Assembly (NCBI RefSeq): GCF_963977235.1
Contig: NZ_CAXBOD010000002.1
Location: forward strand, 248,001-312,000
Source: Albimonas sp963977235
GTDB lineage: Bacteria; Pseudomonadota; Alphaproteobacteria; Rhodobacterales; Rhodobacteraceae
Length of the DNA: 64,000 nt
Direction of reading: 5' to 3'
The notes under the pieces are model-generated. The model saw only the letters and a program-made list of their open reading frames with translations. It was not told the DNA's origin and did not search any database. The position numbers and the translations under genes were made by a program. Shown piece by piece: positions 42,098 to 49,529 of the stretch; within the stretch, counting starts at the first letter, position 1, and every line of letters begins with the position of its first letter.

Positions 42098-42861
42098 TCC
42101 AGCTCGAGAACGTCTCCAAGTCCTTCCACATCAAGGGAGGCGTGAAGACCGTGCTGCACCAGCTCAGCATGACCATCCCGCGCGGGCGGTCGCTGGCGCT
42201 GCTGGGGCGCAACGGGGCGGGCAAGTCGACGCTGCTCTCGATGATCGCGGGCGCGATGAAGCCCGACACCGGGCGGATAATCCGCGGGTGCAAGGTCTCG
42301 TTCCCGCTCGGCTTCTCGGGCTCGTTCCACAAGGACATGACCGGGCGCCAGAACCTGCGCTTCGTCGCGCGCATCTATGGCGTGGACGTCGAGGAGCTGA
42401 CCGACTACGTGCTCGATTTCTCCGAGCTCGGGCCCTATCTCGACCAGCCGGTGGGGGTCTATTCCTCGGGCATGAAGGCGCGGCTGGCCTTCGGCGTCTC
42501 GATGGGGATCAAGTTCGACACCTACCTGGTCGATGAGCTGACCGCGGTCGGCGACCAGAGCTTCAAGGTCAAGAGCCGGGCGGTGTTCCAGGAGAAGCTC
42601 GCCGCCTCGGACGTGATCATGGTCTCGCACTCGATGAAGCAGCTGCGCCAGTATTGCGACTGCGGGATGGTGCTGGAGAACGGGCGCGTCGAGGTCTATG
42701 ACGACCTCGAAGACGCGATCTCGCGGCACATGAAGAACATGGAGCTCGGACGCGTCGGCGGCGCGGACGGCGGCGACCGCCGACAGCGCAAGCGCCGCGA
42801 GCAGGCGCGCGTGAAGGCGCGGATGAAGAAGCGCCGCGGCGCGCGGCGAGGATTGATCTGA
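42094..42861 (+). CDS. kpsT: Capsule exporter ATPase (KpsT type)
   Basis: 255 residues. Walker A GRNGAGKSTLLSMI, signature YSSGMKARLAFGVSM, Walker B YLVDELTAVGD and the switch His in VSHSMKQL. The helix after Walker A (GRIIRGCKVSFPLGFSGSFHKDMTGRQNL) is the KpsT/Wzt type. GTG start overlaps the kpsM stop. The C-terminal 30 residues are very basic (RQRKRREQARVKARMKKRRG), longer than usual and perhaps membrane or partner contacting. It powers export with KpsM. Confidence 0.94.
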   Translation: MIQLENVSKSFHIKGGVKTVLHQLSMTIPRGRSLALLGRNGAGKSTLLSMIAGAMKPDTGRIIRGCKVSFPLGFSGSFHKDMTGRQNLRFVARIYGVDVEELTDYVLDFSELGPYLDQPVGVYSSGMKARLAFGVSMGIKFDTYLVDELTAVGDQSFKVKSRAVFQEKLAASDVIMVSHSMKQLRQYCDCGMVLENGRVEVYDDLEDAISRHMKNMELGRVGGADGGDRRQRKRREQARVKARMKKRRGARRGLI

Positions 42862-42863
42862 AG

Positions 42864-44501
42864 ATGGACCAGAACGACCGACGGCCCGGCGACGAGTCCG
42901 CGCCGAACCTGTTCACGGACCCGCTGGAGACGCAGGGCGCCGAGCGTCCCGACGGCACCGTCGAGACGCCCGAGGCCGAGCCGCCCGCCCGCCGGCGCCG
43001 CAACCAGGAAAAGCGCGCCCGACGCCTCGCGCGCAAGGCCGCCCAGGGCGGCGACACCGGCGGCAATGGCGGCGGCGGTGGCGGCGGCGGCGGCAACCGG
43101 GGCGGCGGCCGCGGCAACAAGGGCGGCGGTCGGGGCGGCGCGCCGGTCGACGATCCGCTCGACGACGATTTCGACGAGGAATACGCTCCCGCCGCGAGCG
43201 GGGGGGCGGCCTCGGGCGGCGCGGTGATGACCCAGTCCGACGCGCGCGAGGCGCGCAAGTCCGCCCGCCGCGCCCGCCGCTCCGGCGCCGGACCGGAGGT
43301 CTCCGAGCCCCGCGGCGACTCGATCATCGTCGACGTGCAGTCCGAGCAGATCGCCCGCCGCGCCCGGCGTCGGCGGATCTGGTCGCGCGTCTGGCTGTGG
43401 CTGAGCTTCCTGGTCATGGTCGCGGCCCCCTCGGGCACCGCGGGCTGGTATCTCAACACCGTCGCGGCCGACCAGTACGCCAGCCAGGTCAGCTTCGCGG
43501 TGCGCAGCCTCGAGGGCGGGCTGCCCTCGCCCCTGACCGAGTTCTTCGGCGGGGGCGCGGATTCCACCGCTGGCGACAGCGAGATGCTGTTCGAATACCT
43601 GCAGTCCCAGCCGCTGGTCGAACGGGTCCAGAACGACGTCGACCTGGTCGCGCTCTACAACCGCCCCGAGGGCGACTGGCTGTTCTCGATGGGCCAGGAC
43701 CGCACCATCGAGGAGATGGTCGACTACTGGAACCGGGCCGTCACCGTCAGCTACGACACCGGCGCCGGCATCATCTATGTCGAGGCCCGCGCCTTCCGCG
43801 CAGAGGACGCGCAGGACGTCGCGACCTCGGTGCTCGAGGCGAGCTACGACCTGATCAACAGCCTCTCGACCGACGCCCGCCAGGACGCCGTGCAATACGC
43901 CGAGGCCGACCTCACGCAGGCCGAGGACCGGATCCGGCGCACCCGCCTGGCGTTGCAGGAGTTCCGATCCTCCCAGGGGACGGCCGACATCAGCTCGGAC
44001 ATCACCCAGCAGATGGCGCTGATCTCGCAGCTGCGCAGCGCACGCTCCCAGGCCCAAGCCGATTACGACAGCCGCAAGGACATGCTGGGCGCCGACAGCC
44101 CCACCCTGTCGGCCCTGCGCCGGCGGCTGGCCAGCCTCGACGCCCAGATCGCCGAGGAGGAGGCCCGGATCGCCGACGCGCCCTCCCTGCCGGGCGAGGT
44201 CTCGACCGCGATCCCCGGGGCCCGCCCGACGCTTGCCGAGGCCGCCGGCGAGCAGGAGCGTCTGCAGGTCGAGCTGGAACTGGCGACGAACATGTACACC
44301 GCCGCCCAGTCCTCGCTCGAGGCCGCCAAGGCCGAGGCGCGGCGCACGCAGCGCTATCTCGCCACCCACATCCAGCCGACGCTCGCCCAGGAGGCGGCCT
44401 ATCCCCGCCGCATCGTCTGGACGCTGGCGGTGTTCGTGGGTCTGCTGCTGACCTGGTCGATTGCGCTGCTGGTCGTCGGCTCGATCCGCGACCGCAACTG
44501 A
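42864..44501 (+). CDS. Capsule export inner-membrane co-polymerase (KpsE-like) with Gly-rich N-terminus
   Basis: 545 residues. The first about 170 residues are cytosolic and disordered, including a run of nine Gly and GGGRGNKGGGRGG, then basic clusters. The KpsE core follows: one membrane helix (VWLWLSFLVMVAAPSGTAGWYL), DQYASQVSFAVRS, a coiled-coil periplasmic arm (about 340-500) and a C-terminal helix (TLAVFVGLLLTWSIALLVVGS). It links the inner-membrane exporter to the Wza-type channel. It starts two bases after kpsT, so kpsM, kpsT and this gene form one operon ended by the hairpin at 44516. Confidence 0.9.
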   Translation: MDQNDRRPGDESAPNLFTDPLETQGAERPDGTVETPEAEPPARRRRNQEKRARRLARKAAQGGDTGGNGGGGGGGGGNRGGGRGNKGGGRGGAPVDDPLDDDFDEEYAPAASGGAASGGAVMTQSDAREARKSARRARRSGAGPEVSEPRGDSIIVDVQSEQIARRARRRRIWSRVWLWLSFLVMVAAPSGTAGWYLNTVAADQYASQVSFAVRSLEGGLPSPLTEFFGGGADSTAGDSEMLFEYLQSQPLVERVQNDVDLVALYNRPEGDWLFSMGQDRTIEEMVDYWNRAVTVSYDTGAGIIYVEARAFRAEDAQDVATSVLEASYDLINSLSTDARQDAVQYAEADLTQAEDRIRRTRLALQEFRSSQGTADISSDITQQMALISQLRSARSQAQADYDSRKDMLGADSPTLSALRRRLASLDAQIAEEEARIADAPSLPGEVSTAIPGARPTLAEAAGEQERLQVELELATNMYTAAQSSLEAAKAEARRTQRYLATHIQPTLAQEAAYPRRIVWTLAVFVGLLLTWSIALLVVGSIRDRN

Positions 44502-44515
44502 GGCTCCGGAACGCA

Positions 44516-44549
44516 GACCGGCGCGGCCCCGTCGGGGACCGCGCCGGTC
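44516..44549 (+). terminator. Terminator hairpin of the kpsMT operon
   Basis: GACCGGCGCGG-CCCCG / CGGGG-CCGCGCCGGTC with a short TCG loop and a bulge, 14 bases after the stop. Confidence 0.6.
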
Positions 44550-44613
44550 GCCATGCCGGGCGGGAGCGCCTCCGCCCGGACATGAGGGGGTGGGGATGCC
44601 CTGGGGGCGGCGC

Positions 44614-45687
44614 TCAAACCAGGATTTCGGCCTCGCTCAATGCCTCGATGGAGATGTCGAGCCGCAGGCTGGTCGTCTCGTCGAGCGTCAGGCGCACGCC
44701 CCCGCCCGCCTCGGTCGCCAGGCTCAGCGGGTCGAAGGCCTCGCCGAAGCCGAACGCAGTCAGATCCAGCGAGTCCTCGGCCACATCGAAGTCGTGGATG
44801 CGGTCCTCGCCGTCGCCGGCGGCGAAAACGAAGCGATCCGCGCCCGCGTTCCCCCACAGGCGATCGTCGCCGGCGCCGCCGTTCAGCACGTCGTCGCCCT
44901 GGCCGCCCTTGAGCCGGTCGTTCCCCTCGCCGCCGAACAGCTGGTCGTCGCCCATGTCGCCATCCAGCCGGTCGTCGCCCGCCTCGCCCAGCAGCAGGTC
45001 GCCATCGTCCCCGCCGTCGAGCCGGTCGCGTCCCTCGCCGCCCGACAGCGTGTCCACGCCGGCGTCGCCGCGCAGCCGGTCGTCGTCCGCCCCGCCCGAG
45101 AGCGTGTCGTCGCCCTCGCCCCCGAACAGCCTGTCGCGTCCGGCCCCGCCCGCGAGGTCGTCGTCGCCCCCGCCGCCGCGGATCCGATCGTCGCCGCCGC
45201 CGCCCGCGAAGGCGTCGTCGCCGTCGTCGCCCTCGAGATCGTCGTCGCGACGCCCGCCGCGCTCGACCTCGGGCCGTTCGCCCTCTTCCTCGCCGCCGCG
45301 CGCGCCGAGATCAGCCTCGCGCAGGGCCAGGAGGCGGGAGACGTCGTCAGAGGTGGCGGGGCGCTCGGTCTCGACGCCCTCGACGTCGCGGGTCTTGTAG
45401 AGGTCGCCCTTCAACTCCTCCTCGGCCCCGTCGGGCCACGAGACCTTCAGCACGCGGAGCGTCAGCTTCCATTCGGCGCCGTCGGCCAGCAGCCGGGTCT
45501 GGATCTCGGCCCCGGCGCCGATCTCCATCAGGCGGGCGACATCGTCCCCGGTCGCCACGCGGCGCAGGTCCTCGTCGCTGGACTTGAGGCGGTAGACGCC
45601 GTCCTTCAGGCTCTCGCGCGTGCCGTCAGGGTGGCGGATGTCGATGCGGTCGGCGCTCATCCGGGCGCGGGTGACGTCTTGGCTCAT
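44614..45687 (-). CDS. RTX calcium-binding protein with novel N-terminal region
   Basis: 357 residues. Residues 1-135 form an unrecognised domain rich in Arg/Asp/Lys, with two similar hairpin-like modules (DGTRESLKDGVYRLKSSDEDL and DGAEEELKGDLYKTRDVEG). Residues about 150-290 carry about ten GG-x-G-x-D-x-L RTX nonapeptides. The C-terminus has a beta segment FVFAAGDGEDRIHDFD and ends EAEILV. There is no catalytic motif. It is probably a type I-secreted, calcium-bound surface protein that may interact with the exopolysaccharide made here. ATG 45687 has GAAGGA upstream. Confidence 0.82.
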   Translation of the reverse strand: MSQDVTRARMSADRIDIRHPDGTRESLKDGVYRLKSSDEDLRRVATGDDVARLMEIGAGAEIQTRLLADGAEWKLTLRVLKVSWPDGAEEELKGDLYKTRDVEGVETERPATSDDVSRLLALREADLGARGGEEEGERPEVERGGRRDDDLEGDDGDDAFAGGGGDDRIRGGGGDDDLAGGAGRDRLFGGEGDDTLSGGADDDRLRGDAGVDTLSGGEGRDRLDGGDDGDLLLGEAGDDRLDGDMGDDQLFGGEGNDRLKGGQGDDVLNGGAGDDRLWGNAGADRFVFAAGDGEDRIHDFDVAEDSLDLTAFGFGEAFDPLSLATEAGGGVRLTLDETTSLRLDISIEALSEAEILV

Positions 45688-45786
45688 CAAGCAATCCTTC
45701 GTGTCCTGGCTCGCGCTCAGTATCGGGCCAGGGGCTTTCCGAAGCGTTCGAAAGATTGGCAAACAAGCTCTGAAACGTCCGCGACG

Positions 45787-45816
45787 AAAACGGCCCGCGC
45801 TGGGGGCGCGGGCCGT
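45787..45816 (-). terminator. Rho-independent terminator of the prsT-kinase operon
   Basis: On the minus strand, ACGGCCCGCGC-CCCCA-GCGCGGGCCGT followed by TTTCG, 30 bases after the kinase stop. Confidence 0.82.
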
Positions 45817-45846
45817 CGGGAGTGTCGATGCGCCAGGCGCAGTCGA

Positions 45847-46674
45847 TCACATGTAGTCGTATTCGTAGTAGGAATAGGACTCGGAGTTCAGCGCATACTT
45901 GTTCAAGATCACGCCGGCGATCGGGATCATCTCGCTGAGCTGCCGCTCGCAGTCGTCGAGGTTGCGCACCTTGGTGGTGCCGGCCGCGGCGATCAGCAGG
46001 GCGCAGTCGACATAGTTCATGAACGACATCGCATCGTCCGAGGCCAGCATCGGCGGCAGGTCGAAGATGGTCACATCGGGCTTGAGCACCCGGTCCATCT
46101 CCTTCAGCGCCTCGGCCGCGTCGGGATGCTGGAGCAGCTCGGCCGAGTGACGGAACGACTGCGAGGTCGGACCCACGGCGAGGTTGTCGCCCATGCGGAT
46201 GAAGAACTCCTCCGGCCGCACGCCGCCCATCAGGTAGTCGCCCATCGACAGCTGGCTGTCGAGGCCGATGATCTTTCGCACCTGCGGCCGTTTCAGGTCG
46301 ACGTCGCACAGGATGCAGCGCGTATTGCGCTGGCGCGCGAACGAAAAGGCCAGGTTGGTCGCGATCATCGTCTTGCCGCAGGACATGGTTGGCGAGGTGA
46401 TCGCGATGGTCTTCCAGTTGTTGGCCTCCATCATGCGCAGGATCTTGGTGCGGAGGATGTCGAAGGGCACGTGGGCCGGATCGTCCTTGGTGAAGGTGAC
46501 GATGCGGTTGCGCGTCAGCACCTCCTCGTCCGGCTCGATCTGCTGCAGGGCGAGCCAGCCCGGAGGCGTGTCGTGGCCCTCGAAGTCGGTGCGGGGCGGC
46601 GCCACGGGCTCCTCGCCCAGCGTGGCGATGCGGGCCTGCTTGGCGCGGTTGATGGCGGCCTTGATGCGTTCCAT
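45847..46674 (-). CDS. Polysaccharide tyrosine autokinase (CpsD/EPS-locus type)
   Basis: 275 residues. Walker A is SPTMSCGKTMIATNLAF (Lys101), Walker A' is CILCDVDLKRPQ and Walker B follows as TIFDLPPML. The C-terminus has five Tyr within nine residues (SESYSYYEYDYM), the autophosphorylated cluster of BY-kinases. It is cytosolic and works with the Wzz-type protein encoded just upstream to control polymer length and export through phosphorylation cycles. It is the last gene of the operon and matches the kinase of PEP-CTERM exopolysaccharide loci. Confidence 0.9.
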   Translation of the reverse strand: MERIKAAINRAKQARIATLGEEPVAPPRTDFEGHDTPPGWLALQQIEPDEEVLTRNRIVTFTKDDPAHVPFDILRTKILRMMEANNWKTIAITSPTMSCGKTMIATNLAFSFARQRNTRCILCDVDLKRPQVRKIIGLDSQLSMGDYLMGGVRPEEFFIRMGDNLAVGPTSQSFRHSAELLQHPDAAEALKEMDRVLKPDVTIFDLPPMLASDDAMSFMNYVDCALLIAAAGTTKVRNLDDCERQLSEMIPIAGVILNKYALNSESYSYYEYDYM

Positions 46675-46756
46675 GGGTCTGGGGGCCTTTCAAAGGGACG
46701 CGACGCGGACGGCGGTCGCGCGCTCCGGCCGGGGCCGGAGCACGCAGGAGGGGGCG

Positions 46757-48370
46757 TCAGAGCCTCAGGCGGGACCGCACCAGGTCCATCAGGGAGTCGA
46801 TCTTGGTCTTCTCGACGATCTTCGCGCCGACCAGGTCGAGCGGCATGTAGTAGGTGTGCACCAGCGCCACCGCGGTCACGATCGAGGCGACGGCGAGCAC
46901 GATCACCGTCCAGCGCAGGCGGGTGCGGCGGCGCACCTCCTGGTCGGTGTAGATGTAGGGGATGACCGCCAGCGGCTGGATGTCGAGCGTCGAGATGATG
47001 TCCGAGGGCCGGCGGATCGCCCGGTTCAGGAACTCGAGCACGAACACCAGCCCGAGGCCGGCGCCGGTCCCGCCGGCGAAGCCCATCATCAGGATCTTCA
47101 GGCGGTTGGGCTTGTCGGGCGCGTCGGGCACCTGGGCCTGCTCGATCACCTCGAAGCGCTCGGCCTGCTGCTTGAGCTCCAGCTGCTCGCCGGTGGCCGA
47201 GACCGCCAGCTTGGAGCGGGCCTCGTCATACTGGCCCTGCAGGTTCTCGTAGTTCCGCTGCAGGGCGTTGAGCGCCATCTGGGTGTTGGGCGTCTCGGCG
47301 ATCGAGCGCTCGAGCTCCGACTCCTGGCGCTCCAGCTCATTGAGCTCGTCGGCCATCTGGTCGAGCTGGGTGTCGATGACGTTGATGCGCTGGTTGGTCT
47401 CCTGCATCTTCTCTTCGATGAAGGAGGAAGAGGAGGTGCGCATTTCCTCCTCCTGCTTGGCGAGATCGGATTCGATCAGCGAGTCCATCGCGCGGATGCG
47501 GGTCTTCAGCGCCCGGATCTCGGGGTGGGTCTCGGACAGCACGGCGCTGCGCAGCTGCAGCTCGCGCTCGAGTTCCTCCTTGGCCCGCTCGCTGGGGGTC
47601 AGGGGGCGGGTGGCGTCGATCAGGCTGGTGGGGTCGTCCTTCAGCGCCATCAGCATCTTGCGCTGCTCGCGCATGTCCGCCATCTCGCGGTCGAGAAGCT
47701 GCATGCGCTGCTGCACCCGCTGCACCTGGTTGGAGCGGAAGTCGAGCGTCTCGGGCAGGGTGGCGCGGTTGGCGCGCTTGAACTCCACCATCTGGCTCTC
47801 GATGGCGGTCAGCTCGCCGCCCAGGCGCTGGCTCTCCTGCTCGAAGAACTCGTAGGTGTCGGCGGCGCGCGCGGTGCGCAGCTTCAGGTTGTTCTCGAGG
47901 ATGCGGGTCACGTATTCGTTGGCCACGCGGGACGTGACGCTGGGGTCGCGGGCCGAGAAGGCGATCGAGAAGGTCATCGCCATGCCGCCGTCGCGCCCGC
48001 CGCCCAGCACCTCGCTGGTGAAGACCGACTGGCTGCGCATCTTGGCCACGATCTCGGTCGGGGTCAGGTCGCCCTCGGTGCGGAACACGTCGTACTGCGC
48101 CGCGATCTCGAGCAGGTTGTCGCGGGTCATCAGCCGCTGCTGGATGACGCGCAGACGCTCGGCCGCGTGGCTGCGCACGGTCGACTGCACGAGGTCGGTG
48201 GGGATCTGCTGGCTCTCGACCAGGATCCGCGCGCGCGAGGTGTAGGCCGCCGGCAGCAGCACCGCGGCCGCCGCGAAGCCCGAGAAGATCAGCACCGCCG
48301 TCAGCAGGAAGATCGGGAACCGTCGCAGCAGGATCGACAGCAGATAACGCGGATCGAGGTCGTTCAGCAT
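46757..48370 (-). CDS. Wzz/GNVR chain-length determinant, PEP-CTERM EPS-locus type
   Basis: 537 residues. An N-terminal helix (PIFLLTAVLIFSGFAAAAVLL) is followed by the Wzz beta domain (YTSRARILVESQQIPTDLVQ), a long periplasmic coiled coil (about 160-400) and the GNVR-like region (MALNALQRNYENLQGQYDEARSK). A Pro-rich VPDAPDKPNR and the C-terminal helix come last. It sets polymer length with the kinase encoded next to it. Unlike fused kinases, the ATPase is separate. It lies between the AAA ATPase and the kinase in one minus-strand operon. Confidence 0.92.
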   Translation of the reverse strand: MLNDLDPRYLLSILLRRFPIFLLTAVLIFSGFAAAAVLLPAAYTSRARILVESQQIPTDLVQSTVRSHAAERLRVIQQRLMTRDNLLEIAAQYDVFRTEGDLTPTEIVAKMRSQSVFTSEVLGGGRDGGMAMTFSIAFSARDPSVTSRVANEYVTRILENNLKLRTARAADTYEFFEQESQRLGGELTAIESQMVEFKRANRATLPETLDFRSNQVQRVQQRMQLLDREMADMREQRKMLMALKDDPTSLIDATRPLTPSERAKEELERELQLRSAVLSETHPEIRALKTRIRAMDSLIESDLAKQEEEMRTSSSSFIEEKMQETNQRINVIDTQLDQMADELNELERQESELERSIAETPNTQMALNALQRNYENLQGQYDEARSKLAVSATGEQLELKQQAERFEVIEQAQVPDAPDKPNRLKILMMGFAGGTGAGLGLVFVLEFLNRAIRRPSDIISTLDIQPLAVIPYIYTDQEVRRRTRLRWTVIVLAVASIVTAVALVHTYYMPLDLVGAKIVEKTKIDSLMDLVRSRLRL

Positions 48371-48401
48371 GGCTCGCCCCTTGAAAGCCTTACGCGGCGG
48401 G

Positions 48402-49451
48402 TCATCCGTTGCGGTCCCATACGCCGTGGAACATGTTCGGGTCCTCCGGCGAGCCCTCCTCCGTCCGGGAGGGGCCGCTCGGGGAGGCGGACTCGGAAAG
48501 GCCCCAGCCGCCGGGCTCGGGGGGCCGCTGGCCCCAGCCCTCGGGCGCGGGCTCGTTCCAACCCTGGGCGCGCTGGGGCAGTCCCAGCGCGGCCTCGGCG
48601 CCGCCGCCGGTGACTGCGGCGAAGACGCCGGACTGGCGGCGATCCTCGAGCACCTCGCGCACCAGGGCGGCGTCGGCGACCGGGCGGTCCTCGGAGAAGG
48701 CGTAGACCAGCGCGTAGTCGCACAGCTGGTTGATCAGCCGCGGGATGCCGCGGCCGGCCAGGTGGATCAGGTGGCGCGCCTCGGGATCGATGATCTCGCG
48801 CTGGGCGCCGGCATGGCGCAGGCGATGCTGGATATACTCGTCCGCCTCGTCGGCGGTCAGGGCGCGCAGGTGGAACTCGGCCGCGATCCGCTGGGCGAAC
48901 TGCTGGAGGACCGGCTGGCTGACCAGGTCGCGCAGCTCGGGCTGGCCCACCAGGATCAGCTGCAGCAGCTGGTCCTTGTCGGCGTTGATGTTGGAGAACA
49001 TCCGCAGCTCTTCCAGCGCCAGGGGCGAGAGGTTCTGCGCCTCGTCGAAGATCAGCGCGGTGCGCCGGCCGTCGGCGTATTCCTCGATCAGGAACTCCTG
49101 GAACTGGCGGAACAGCTGCACATAGCCCAGGCCCGGCTCCACCGGCCGGTCGAGCGACATCAGCACCCAGTGCAGCAGCTCCCCCCGGTCGCCCTGCGCG
49201 TTGGAGATCAGCCCCACCGAGAAATCCTGGGGCATGTCGTCGAGCAGCTTGCGCACCAGCGTGGTCTTGCCCGAGCCGATCTCGCCCGTGATCATCGTAA
49301 TCGGGGCGTGGGCGGCGATGCCGTATTCGAGCATCGTGTAGGCCTTGCGGTGCGGCGGCGCCCAATACAGGAAATCGGGGTCGGGCAGCAGCGAGAACGG
49401 CCGCTCGGTCAGGCCGAAGTGCTCATTGTAGAGGCGGGAGAGGTCACGCAT
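48402..49451 (-). CDS. AAA ATPase of exopolysaccharide/PEP-CTERM loci
   Basis: 349 residues. YNEHFGLTERPFSLLPDPDFLYW at the N-terminus is the signature of the ExeA-like ATPase found in PEP-CTERM polysaccharide loci. Walker A is TGEIGSGKTTLVRKLL, Walker B LIFDEAQNLSP and sensor NINADKDQLLQLILVGQPEL. Residues 270-349 are a low-complexity Pro/Gly/Ser tail. Its precise role is unknown. It lies in the operon between prsT and the Wzz gene. Confidence 0.9.
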   Translation of the reverse strand: MRDLSRLYNEHFGLTERPFSLLPDPDFLYWAPPHRKAYTMLEYGIAAHAPITMITGEIGSGKTTLVRKLLDDMPQDFSVGLISNAQGDRGELLHWVLMSLDRPVEPGLGYVQLFRQFQEFLIEEYADGRRTALIFDEAQNLSPLALEELRMFSNINADKDQLLQLILVGQPELRDLVSQPVLQQFAQRIAAEFHLRALTADEADEYIQHRLRHAGAQREIIDPEARHLIHLAGRGIPRLINQLCDYALVYAFSEDRPVADAALVREVLEDRRQSGVFAAVTGGGAEAALGLPQRAQGWNEPAPEGWGQRPPEPGGWGLSESASPSGPSRTEEGSPEDPNMFHGVWDRNG

Positions 49452-49529
49452 CGCGCGACCCTCCGTTCAGAAGAGCCGCCGCGTCGCGGCGCCCGGCGGT
49501 CCGGGCGGTCGTCGTCGGGCGGCCGGGCG

